Positions 16,487 to 23,350 of a stretch of DNA of 27,179 bases are shown here, one piece after another. The stretch is from DUOJ01 sp041676265 (lineage in GTDB: Bacteria; Spirochaetota; Spirochaetia; Sphaerochaetales; Sphaerochaetaceae): positions 1 through 27,179 of the forward strand of contig JBAYSE010000003.1 in the NCBI GenBank assembly GCA_041676265.1, written 5' to 3'. How positions within the stretch are numbered: position 1 is the stretch's first letter; every line of letters starts with the position of its first letter. The translations under genes and the position numbers were made by a program. Below the pieces are notes generated by a model, which ran no database searches, was not told the origin of the DNA, and worked only from the letters and a program-made list of their open reading frames with translations.

Positions 16487-16514
16487 ACAATAGCATAATA
16501 ATCTATTCTTGCAA
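16487..16514 (-). promoter_or_regulatory. Possible extended -10 promoter of the oxidoreductase pair
   Basis: On the minus strand TTGCAA (16514-16509) and TATTGT (16492-16487) are spaced by 16 bases, with TG one base before the -10. Two copies of ACAATAG on the plus strand (16476-16482 and 16487-16493) sit 11 bases apart, one of them over the -10. Confidence 0.4.
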
Positions 16515-16537
16515 CTCTACAGGGGGAGGGAAATAGT

Positions 16538-17209
16538 TTACATCTTCTCTTTAAAGGGGACGCGCCTGCTGGGACACCTTTCACGCTCACAGTGGGCGCA
16601 GCTCTCCCAGTCGCTCTCAGCAGAGGTAAACAGTAGACCGGCTATACTCTTATTGGGGGTCATCAGGGAGCTCCCATTTAAGCTCACGCCGATTTCACCA
16701 CCCCCCCCTAAGAGTTTAAAGAGGTCTTGCATCTGTTCTATAGGCCAGATGTCGACATTACCGGAACCAGGGTTCACACTAAGGGGCCGTTTAACTTGCC
16801 ACGCATCACGGACGTAAGCCAGCATCTCGCGCCTAGCAACACCTAAAGCCTGGCTTTTGACGATATCGAGCCAATAGGGGGCTAGCATATCTAGCGAGTA
16901 GATGTCAAAATCTTCCATCTCGTTACCACAGGTGGCAATATAAACAAAAACCCGGTGAACATCATTGAGAACGCGTAAAGCCTTTCCCGTGAATTCAAGC
17001 GACTCAATAGTGACTGTGGGCAGACCATCTTTTGTGGAGTGACCATCTATAAAGAGCTCTTTAAGCATCACTTTGGGCTTAAGTTTTTGAACTGCCGTAT
17101 TAAAGAGCAAGGTGGCATCTTCTTGAGCATCATCAATGTTATCAAAGCGGATAGCCTTTTGATACTGACTAAATAAGGGGTCAAAATTTGGTTTGAGTAT
17201 GATATTCAT
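16538..17209 (-). CDS. MetH activation-domain-like protein with C-terminal cysteine cluster
   Basis: This is a 223-residue cytoplasmic protein. The segment SVNPGSGNVDIWPIEQMQDL, followed by IGVSLNGSSLMTPNKSIAGL, matches the S-adenosylmethionine-binding reactivation domain of B12-dependent methionine synthase, without the rest of MetH. The C-terminus carries CAHCERERC (C204, C207, C212), a possible metal or iron-sulfur site. Such stand-alone proteins often sit in corrinoid methyltransferase clusters, where they may reactivate or handle the corrinoid. ATG 17209 is preferred over the GTG just upstream because GAGG then lies at workable spacing. It is the last gene of the four-gene methyltransferase operon, 13 bases after the GTPase gene. 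Confidence 0.85.
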   Translation of the reverse strand: MNIILKPNFDPLFSQYQKAIRFDNIDDAQEDATLLFNTAVQKLKPKVMLKELFIDGHSTKDGLPTVTIESLEFTGKALRVLNDVHRVFVYIATCGNEMEDFDIYSLDMLAPYWLDIVKSQALGVARREMLAYVRDAWQVKRPLSVNPGSGNVDIWPIEQMQDLFKLLGGGGEIGVSLNGSSLMTPNKSIAGLLFTSAESDWESCAHCERERCPSRRVPFKEKM

Positions 17210-17222
17210 CACTTCCTCACAA

Positions 17223-18179
17223 TCATGGAGTTTCGTAACAGGAAAACGCAGAGGCCTGCCACTCTTTGTTTATAAGATCAACAGTAGCCACATTAGCGGC
17301 GTAGATACACATCACCCCCGGTTCCAACGTGGGGGGCATTTTTACTTCACTGACCTTGATATGAGGCCCGACGGCATCTACCAAGAGAGCCTTCCCCTCC
17401 TCTGTCGGGATAAAACCCTTCATCCGGAATAGTTGAGTTGAAATCTTCTCCAAGAACTCCTTTAAGTGGGCTACATCAAAAGGATACCGGGGGAGAAACA
17501 CACAATTTTTAGGTCTGCCATAGACCCCCCATCCACTGTAATTCGAAGCGTCTATGCTCTCGATGGCCACAGTGTCTTGAGGGCCCTCCATGAGGGCTAA
17601 CATCTCTGGTGAGATTTGACCATAAGTGGTCATAAAAAGGGGTGCTAAAGGCCTAAGGCCCTTAATAGTTTGATCTAGGGTGGCTAACTCATCTGCGTCC
17701 ACAAGGTCTGTTTTATTGACAATAAACCAATCGCTAAAGACAACTTGTTCTTCCAATGTCTTAAGAGATTGGCTGAGAATTGGATAGCGTTCGGCATCAA
17801 TAACACAGATCATACCGCTGTAAGCAATTTTATAGGCGCTACGCTGCTGTATAATAGCAATAATTTCTAATAGAGGGGCCGGTTTAGCCAATCCCGAGGC
17901 TTCCACAATAATCGCATCGAGGTCCATATTAGCCATTTTCTCAACGGCATCGACAAACGAACCCGAGAGACAACTACAAAAGATTTGTCCACCTGACAGG
18001 CTGGTAGTGGCGATTATCTCTCCAGCACCCTCAACTAAGGCACTATCGACGGTAATAGAGCCAAAATCGTTGAGGATTAGTCCGATTTTTTTAGCATTTA
18101 AATGCCCCAAAAGGCTATTAATGACGGAGGTCTTCCCCGAGCCCAGAAACCCGGTAAAAAGGTAGAGGGGAATTGCCAT
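17223..18179 (-). CDS. CobW/P47K-family GTPase
   Basis: This is a 318-residue G3E-class GTPase. Walker A GFLGSGKT is at 10-17, NDFG near 37-40, EASGLAKPAPL near the middle, and NKTDLVD is the guanine-specificity motif. The metal-binding CxCC of this family is altered to FCSCLSGS (C68 and C70, with the last cysteine missing). The family loads or guards metals and cobalamin-related cofactors. Here the position suggests a chaperone for corrinoid or zinc in the adjacent methyltransferase. Start and preceding stop share one base (TAATG), which indicates translational coupling to the methyltransferase. A C-terminal domain with FLPRYPFDVAHLKEFLEKI fits the usual CobW tail region, though loosely. Confidence 0.87.
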   Translation of the reverse strand: MAIPLYLFTGFLGSGKTSVINSLLGHLNAKKIGLILNDFGSITVDSALVEGAGEIIATTSLSGGQIFCSCLSGSFVDAVEKMANMDLDAIIVEASGLAKPAPLLEIIAIIQQRSAYKIAYSGMICVIDAERYPILSQSLKTLEEQVVFSDWFIVNKTDLVDADELATLDQTIKGLRPLAPLFMTTYGQISPEMLALMEGPQDTVAIESIDASNYSGWGVYGRPKNCVFLPRYPFDVAHLKEFLEKISTQLFRMKGFIPTEEGKALLVDAVGPHIKVSEVKMPPTLEPGVMCIYAANVATVDLINKEWQASAFSCYETP

Positions 18180-19525
18180 TACTTAGCCTCTAATATGCGT
18201 TCAATGAGCTCTTCGCGACTAGGAATAATTGAGGAGTAAGCCAATTCACCATTAATGTAGATACTGGGTAACTGCTTCACTCCCACTTCCCGACACCGGG
18301 CAATATTCTGGGGGTCGGTATACTTATACTCAATTAAATCGACCTCACTTTTTATCGATTTAACTGCATCCTGGGCAGCCGCCCACATGTAAGTACAAGC
18401 GGCACAAGTGGCTGAGTCTAAAGTGAAAACCTCAACGAGGGGGCGCTCTAAGTGGTGGTAATCGGGCAATTCGCCAATGAACTCAATCTCTGCTCCCTCG
18501 TAATTTTCCACCATTTTACGCGTTGCATCTGTCTCATGCGCGGCGTGCTCAACGGCAATTACGTTCTCTAGCGGCGTGTCGTACGGCATATCACACCCGG
18601 GGGCAACTATAAAGCGGCCGGGGGTTAAAGAGTCTATTAAATCGACAACACACTTCATGTTGTCTTGCTGATTACCAAACAGCATCACCGAAGTTAAGGG
18701 AATATTTCCACCAATCGTAATATTAAAACGGTCGGTTATCTCTTTGGCGGCCGCCAAATCGACATTTTCATCGACCGACAGACTGTCACATTTGGTGTGG
18801 CACATCGGTTCAATATTTTGGGTGGCGTTCCCACAAACGAAGAACGATGAGAGGGCTCGCTTCTCCCTTATATGCTCGAAAAGCCGGGTGAAGGGGACAG
18901 TCATGAATTCCCTAAAATGGTCTGGTGATATTTGCGATATTAAAGGGTCAACAACGGCCACAATATCGACACCGGCTTCAACTAGGTAAAGAGAGACAGC
19001 TTGAGCCACCTCTGTGGTGTAATTAAGGAGTGCATGGACATACTCTGGGTTGAGTATCATATCCATAAAAATCTCAGTGCCCCTCAGGTGAGAAGCCAGA
19101 GTGAAGGGTCCACAACAGAGGCCATAGAGAGCAGTTGTCTCCCCAATAAGGGGTTTCAACTGCTTGATGGCATCGAGGTGAAGTTTTAGACGCCCCTCAT
19201 CGCGCTGTGGAATTTTCGTAGGAATATCGGTTGTAGCCGAGAGCGGGTGGCTCGCAACACTGGGGGGACCGTCGTCTGACCAGACCATTTCACAGCCTAA
19301 AAGCTCTGCCTCAATTTGCAGGTCAAACATTACAGGTTGCCCATCGGGGTGGTAGAGGCGGTTCACCTCTAAAAGTGCTTCTACCAGTGCCTCTAGCTCT
19401 GTGGAAACCTTCTTTGCCCCGTAGCCTACCAATTTACCGGCATGGACGCCGGCAAAAGGCACCCAAGGTAACTTATCGGTCTTTAATCCCTCAATTGTAC
19501 GTAATACCCGCTCTTTTCCAGTCAT
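18179..19525 (-). CDS. UroD-family corrinoid methyltransferase fused to a thioredoxin-like domain
   Basis: This 448-residue protein has an uroporphyrinogen-decarboxylase (TIM-barrel) methyltransferase domain at 1-345, of the MtaA/CmuA type. In MtaA a zinc site is built from HxC and a later Cys. Here the matching positions read FVCGN (F229, C231) and APGCDMPYD (C311), so the histidine is replaced by phenylalanine. From about residue 363 a thioredoxin-like domain follows: VFTLDSATCAACTYM (C374-A-A-C377) and the cis-proline region VKQLPSIYINGELAY. The gene is 18 bases after its probable partner, the corrinoid protein, and is coupled to the GTPase gene. Likely role: methyl transfer to or from the corrinoid. 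Direction and substrate are unknown. It is not a heme-pathway HemE, by context and by the fused domain. Confidence 0.87.
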   Translation of the reverse strand: MTGKERVLRTIEGLKTDKLPWVPFAGVHAGKLVGYGAKKVSTELEALVEALLEVNRLYHPDGQPVMFDLQIEAELLGCEMVWSDDGPPSVASHPLSATTDIPTKIPQRDEGRLKLHLDAIKQLKPLIGETTALYGLCCGPFTLASHLRGTEIFMDMILNPEYVHALLNYTTEVAQAVSLYLVEAGVDIVAVVDPLISQISPDHFREFMTVPFTRLFEHIREKRALSSFFVCGNATQNIEPMCHTKCDSLSVDENVDLAAAKEITDRFNITIGGNIPLTSVMLFGNQQDNMKCVVDLIDSLTPGRFIVAPGCDMPYDTPLENVIAVEHAAHETDATRKMVENYEGAEIEFIGELPDYHHLERPLVEVFTLDSATCAACTYMWAAAQDAVKSIKSEVDLIEYKYTDPQNIARCREVGVKQLPSIYINGELAYSSIIPSREELIERILEAK

Positions 19526-19543
19526 GCAAACTCCTACTTACAT

Positions 19544-20182
19544 TTAAATATTTTGACAAATCCCTAGGGCTACTTCAGCGGCAGTCGCTGCGTCCGGGGT
19601 GTAATGGTCGGCTCCAATTGTCTCTCTGAAAGAGTCGGTAACCGGCGCCCCGCCAATCATGATTTTTACTTTGTCTCTAATACTAGCCTCTTTAACAGCG
19701 TTAACGACATTGCCCATCTCTTTCATGGTAGTAGTCAACAAGGCAGAACAGGCTATGATATCAGCGTTATTAGAGACGGCTTCTTCAACAAAGCGCTCAG
19801 GAGCAACATCGGTGCCTAGGTCAATAACTGTGAGACCTTTGCCTTTCATCATCATACCAACCAGGTTCTTACCGATATCGTGTAGGTCCCCTTTAACTGT
19901 ACCAATCACTACAGTGCCTCTAGTTTTGGTGTTTCCTGCAATCAATAAGGGTTGGAGGACCTCCATACCGGCGTTCATTGCACGAGCGGCAATTAAAACT
20001 TCAGGGACAAAAATTTCGTTGTTTTTGAATTTTATTCCAACCACGTTCATACCGGCTAGCAGCCCTTGATCTAAAATCTCTTCTGCCCCCATGCCTTCAT
20101 CGACAGCCTGTTGGGTGAGCTCTCTAACCTCTTTAGCCCTTCCTTTTTGCAAGAATTCCGAAATCGCATTCATGTCAGCCAT
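19544..20182 (-). CDS. Methyltransferase cognate corrinoid protein
   Basis: This is a 212-residue cytoplasmic B12-binding protein of the MtaC/MtvC type. A helical cap (about 1-85, with LLAGMNVVGIKFKNNEIFVP) precedes the Rossmann-like cobalamin domain. The latter has GDLHDIGKN (D99, H101, G104: the DxHxxG cobalt-ligand motif), SALLTTTM and MIGGAPVTDSF. It would carry the methyl group between the methyltransferase and an acceptor, and it needs reductive reactivation after oxidation, which the RACo-like protein at 21738 could supply. The ATG follows GTGGAGGG, and the mRNA leader holds a cobalamin riboswitch. It is the first gene of the methyltransferase operon. Confidence 0.94.
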   Translation of the reverse strand: MADMNAISEFLQKGRAKEVRELTQQAVDEGMGAEEILDQGLLAGMNVVGIKFKNNEIFVPEVLIAARAMNAGMEVLQPLLIAGNTKTRGTVVIGTVKGDLHDIGKNLVGMMMKGKGLTVIDLGTDVAPERFVEEAVSNNADIIACSALLTTTMKEMGNVVNAVKEASIRDKVKIMIGGAPVTDSFRETIGADHYTPDAATAAEVALGICQNI

Positions 20183-20187
20183 AAAAT

Positions 20188-20195
20188 CCCTCCAC
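20188..20195 (-). promoter_or_regulatory. Ribosome binding site complementary to riboswitch P4
   Basis: GTGGAGGG, 5 bases before the corrinoid-protein ATG, is perfectly complementary over 8 bases to CCCTCCAC at 20350-20343 in the riboswitch, the 3' strand of helix P4. This is the feature that could make translation depend on whether P4 is formed. Confidence 0.6.
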
Positions 20196-20242
20196 TTTTG
20201 GATTATGTTTTTTTAAGCTTGATCCACGAAGCAATTTTTTTT

Positions 20243-20378
20243 AATAGCCAAGGTTTCCTGACTCACACCTCACCCTCCCTCGCACCTTCCCGGTTTCCCA
20301 GTGGTACCTTGCAAGTTTGTCCGTGTTTACAGTGACGGGCTCGTGGAGGGTTCACACCTCACTTCCCTTGTAACCATT
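20243..20378 (-). ncRNA. Cobalamin riboswitch upstream of the corrinoid-protein operon
   Basis: On the minus strand the leader has the conserved blocks of the class I cobalamin aptamer in order: AAGGGAAGTGAGGTGTGAA, GAGCCCGTCACTGTAA, CCACTGGGAAACCGGGAAGG (shortened here to 20 bases) and GAGTCAGGAAACC (the B12 box). P1 can close between AATGG (20378-20374) and CTATT (20247-20243). P4 pairs GTGAGG with CCTCCAC with one bulge. P6 is CTGG-GAAA-CCGG. No T-run terminator follows, and the aptamer end is about 48 bases from the ribosome binding site, so control is more likely at translation. The gap 20183-20463 holds only this element and an AT-rich stretch; no convincing -10/-35 pair was found there. 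Confidence 0.88.
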
Positions 20379-20463
20379 ATGATTAAGATAACTTGACAAA
20401 TTCGATAAATCTGTAACTATTTTATTATTTTTTACAAAATCTTACGATTCTGATAATTTTCTA

Positions 20464-21738
20464 CTAACCGTGTATTTCGTGGTTTTCAAATGGGTAGCGT
20501 CCCGCTCTTTTACGGTATTGCCCGGGCGAAAGTTGCGTAAAACTCTTGAACACTTTTGAGAAGTAGCTCTGCTCTTCAAACCCTACTAAGCCCGAAATTT
20601 CGACAATGGGGAGGGCGGTATTGAGTAAGAGCCTCTCCGCCTGCTCCACCCTTAAACGGTTCACATAAGATGAGAAAGATATTTTCATTTTTTCGTTGAA
20701 GATGCGACTGAAATAGTTGGGGCTTAGTCCCACTTCACGGGCTGTTTCTTCCAACGTAAGCTTCTCCCGGTAGTTTTGGCGAATAAACCTAATAGAGTGG
20801 GCTATTAGCGAACCATACTCATCGTCTTTAGCGGCGAAGACTAAATCGGTGAACTGGTGGAGAACTTTGGAGAGCCAGGTGCTCATCCCCTCAATGGTGG
20901 TGTAGTGGACAATCTCACGCTGAAAGCGGTAGCTCATCTCTAAAATCTCTTCCTCGGGGGCGCCCCCCTGTACGGCGGCCCGACTGAGGAGTGCTATGAG
21001 TTCCATAACTCTAAAATTAATACGGTCAATACTGGCTCCGGTTGTGAAATAGATTAGCCCTAAAAGTTCATTCATAACCCGCTGAGCACCGCGACGGTCT
21101 CCCCAACTGATAGCCTCTTGTAATTGCATCTCCTTCTCAAAGGGGTAAGTTTGCACCCCCCTTTGTCCACCGTCTTTCAGGCTCTGAATCTGCTCAGAAA
21201 GGAAAGATTGGGTCAGTAACGCCTCTCTGTTTTCAACCATTAGATACTTTGAATAACCCGAAGCCCAACCGGCGCACATTCTTAAAACCTCAGAGAGGTT
21301 ATGAACACGCGAAACATCGATAGCCGGTAGAGAATTGAGTAAAATTTGGGCCTCTTCACGCACATTCTCATTGTTAAGTAGTTTATCGGAGAGGACCTCC
21401 TCGATATCGAAGATTAATACCGGCCCTGCTATAATAGCGTACTCCATCTTCCCCTGCATAATAACAGGGGAGACCCAGTAAACCAACGATAGAAAGGTGA
21501 AATAGGTGTAGGAACCCCCAAACCGTTCGGCTAAATTGGCGTTATGGAGATGTGTTTCAAAGCACCTCTCACGCCACTGCCCATCAAGTTTCTGGAAGAG
21601 ATTATCCAATTCTAGGCTTTGCCCTACAAGACTCCCGTTATGGACATCTAGGATGAGGCATGGGATTCCGGTGGCGCGACTGTAGTGGTTTGCTACATCC
21701 TTCACCCCTTGTGGAATGTGGACAGGTATACTCTCCAT
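20464..21738 (-). CDS. AraC-family regulator with PocR ligand-binding domain
   Basis: This is a 424-residue cytoplasmic transcription factor. Residues about 8-150 (VANHYSRATGIPCLILDVHNG, shown in part, with CFETHLHNANLAERFGG and PVIMQGKMEYAIIAGP) match the PocR sensory domain, which in its namesake binds a small diol-type inducer. A helical linker follows, then two AraC helix-turn-helix motifs at about 325-420 (LTLEETAREVGLSPNYFSRI and IVEISGLVGFEEQSYFSKVF). Its ATG shares one base with the RACo stop (TAATG), so it is translationally coupled. It probably activates the neighbouring importer and methyltransferase genes when substrate is present. No binding site was identified with confidence. 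Confidence 0.88.
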   Translation of the reverse strand: MESIPVHIPQGVKDVANHYSRATGIPCLILDVHNGSLVGQSLELDNLFQKLDGQWRERCFETHLHNANLAERFGGSYTYFTFLSLVYWVSPVIMQGKMEYAIIAGPVLIFDIEEVLSDKLLNNENVREEAQILLNSLPAIDVSRVHNLSEVLRMCAGWASGYSKYLMVENREALLTQSFLSEQIQSLKDGGQRGVQTYPFEKEMQLQEAISWGDRRGAQRVMNELLGLIYFTTGASIDRINFRVMELIALLSRAAVQGGAPEEEILEMSYRFQREIVHYTTIEGMSTWLSKVLHQFTDLVFAAKDDEYGSLIAHSIRFIRQNYREKLTLEETAREVGLSPNYFSRIFNEKMKISFSSYVNRLRVEQAERLLLNTALPIVEISGLVGFEEQSYFSKVFKSFTQLSPGQYRKRAGRYPFENHEIHG

Positions 21739-23333
21739 TAAATCTCCCCAAAAAACATCTGCTCCACATACTCTTCTTGGAAAGCCAAGGAAGATGAGAG
21801 CTCTATGTAATGGGCTTTAGTTCTAATTTCCTCAACTTTATCTGACTGTCCACTTAACATCAAAACCATTAAAGCCCCCTTTCCCGCTGCATTACCGGCA
21901 CTGATTATCTTGCGATTGTCAATCGCCGGTAATAGCCCGATACGCTGCGCATTAACCGTGTTAATGTAGGAGCCAAATCCTCCGGCAACGATTACCGCGT
22001 CCAACTCCTCTGCCTCTAAGTTAGCCTCATCTAGCAGTATTCGGCAACCCGCTGCAATGGCAGCCTTGGCTAATTGGACCTCTCGCACATCGCGATTCGT
22101 GAAAGAGACCTCGTCGGTAATCTTTAAAGCTCGCCCTTGTGGAGTTTCCACCAAAAAGGGGTGCTCCTCAACCATAGCCCCAGTTTCATCGACTATATCG
22201 GTCTCTAAGAGGAAAGCCATGACATCGATTATAGCTGAGCCACAGATGCCTTTGGCTTTCTGGCCGCCAATAGTAGAGGAGTCAATTGAGCCATCCTGGT
22301 TCAACCAGACACGGTCAATAGCCCCCGGTATTGCGCCTAACCCCTGTCTAATCGAGGCCCCCTCAAAGGCCGGGCCGGCTGCTGAGGAACAGCAATAGAG
22401 TTTAGAACCATCCCACAGGGCAATTTCTCCGTTGGTGCCGATGTCGATGTAGAGGACTTTTTCAGAGCGCTCTGTTATTCCGGTAGCCAAGAGACCAACG
22501 GTAACATCGCTGCCGACATAAGCTGAAACTAAGCCGGGTAAAATTAGTTTTGCCGGTTGGTTAAAGCCCATCTCTTGAGCCTCTTCAGTCCGTGCCTCTT
22601 TGAAAGCAGGATTAAAGGGAGCATAGGCAATCCCACTGGGATTGGCCCCCACCAGGAGGTGGGTCATCGTGGGATTCCCCACCACGACTATCTCAAGGAG
22701 GGCAGAGCTCTCAATAGAGTAGCTCTTTAACAGATCATCTATCATAGAAGAGAGCTGTTTAACGATTGCCCTTTGAAGGGTTTGAATACCACCGGCATGT
22801 TCTTCGCTGTATTGGATACGACTAATTACATCACCCCCAAAGGCCCTTTGAGGATTCATTTGGGAGCGGTTATCGATAATTTCCTGGGTGTCTAAACGGA
22901 CGAGATAGACAACTACGGTGGTTGTCCCAATATCTATGGCACACCCGTAGCTATTAGCGGGAAAGCCCTCCCGTTTAGCCACTTCGGCATCGCCCATCTG
23001 GAAAGAGGAGACTACCTGAGCCCCTTTTTCACTATTCAACAGAGAGATGATAAGTTTCTGTCCGGCTGAGAGTTTTAATCGGCAGGCTAACCTAAGACCC
23101 TCTTCAATCTGTCGCTCGCTCAAAAGGCGCTTCTCATCATTACTTAAGGGATCACCCTCCCCTTCTATCACCTGGATGGTACACTTGCCACATAATCCAT
23201 TGCCCCCACAAGGGGCTGATATCTCGTTGATACCCGCATCCATTAAAAGATTAAGGATAGAACGCTCTATCTCTGTAGAGAGCTCCACCCTTCCTTCTTC
23301 CGTAATAACCGTTAAATAACCTAATTTGTCCAA
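21738..23333 (-). CDS. RACo-like reductive activator of corrinoid proteins (2Fe-2S ferredoxin plus ASKHA ATPase domain)
   Basis: This is a 531-residue cytoplasmic protein that would reduce inactive Co(II) to Co(I) in the corrinoid protein, driven by ATP. The N-terminal ferredoxin has CGGNGLCGKC (C42, C48, C51) and RLAC (C84), the four ligands of a plant-type 2Fe-2S cluster. The C-terminal ATPase part (DUF4445/ASKHA) has CAIDIGTTTVVVYL, YIDIGTNGEIALWD and VIVAGGFGSYIN. The start is unclear: TTG at 23333 is used, but AGGAG lies 14 bases upstream, and ATT one codon earlier is possible. It is placed between the permease (17-base gap) and the PocR-AraC gene. RACo genes normally accompany corrinoid methyltransferases, as here. 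Confidence 0.92.
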   Translation of the reverse strand: MDKLGYLTVITEEGRVELSTEIERSILNLLMDAGINEISAPCGGNGLCGKCTIQVIEGEGDPLSNDEKRLLSERQIEEGLRLACRLKLSAGQKLIISLLNSEKGAQVVSSFQMGDAEVAKREGFPANSYGCAIDIGTTTVVVYLVRLDTQEIIDNRSQMNPQRAFGGDVISRIQYSEEHAGGIQTLQRAIVKQLSSMIDDLLKSYSIESSALLEIVVVGNPTMTHLLVGANPSGIAYAPFNPAFKEARTEEAQEMGFNQPAKLILPGLVSAYVGSDVTVGLLATGITERSEKVLYIDIGTNGEIALWDGSKLYCCSSAAGPAFEGASIRQGLGAIPGAIDRVWLNQDGSIDSSTIGGQKAKGICGSAIIDVMAFLLETDIVDETGAMVEEHPFLVETPQGRALKITDEVSFTNRDVREVQLAKAAIAAGCRILLDEANLEAEELDAVIVAGGFGSYINTVNAQRIGLLPAIDNRKIISAGNAAGKGALMVLMLSGQSDKVEEIRTKAHYIELSSSLAFQEEYVEQMFFGEI

Positions 23334-23350
23334 AATGTTTGAATATACTC

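Noticed and set aside
18179..19525. Uroporphyrinogen decarboxylase of heme synthesis (HemE)
   Set aside because: Neighbours are corrinoid proteins, the sequence follows the MtaA/CmuA pattern around C231 and C311, and a thioredoxin-like domain is fused.
20221..20240. GCTT/AAGC hairpin after the riboswitch as transcription terminator
   Set aside because: Only four base pairs and followed by A-rich, not T-rich, sequence on the transcribed strand.
20262..20320. Four GGG runs on the minus strand, a possible G-quadruplex
   Set aside because: They fall inside the conserved riboswitch core (P6 and following segment), which explains the G-rich sequence; loop lengths are uneven.
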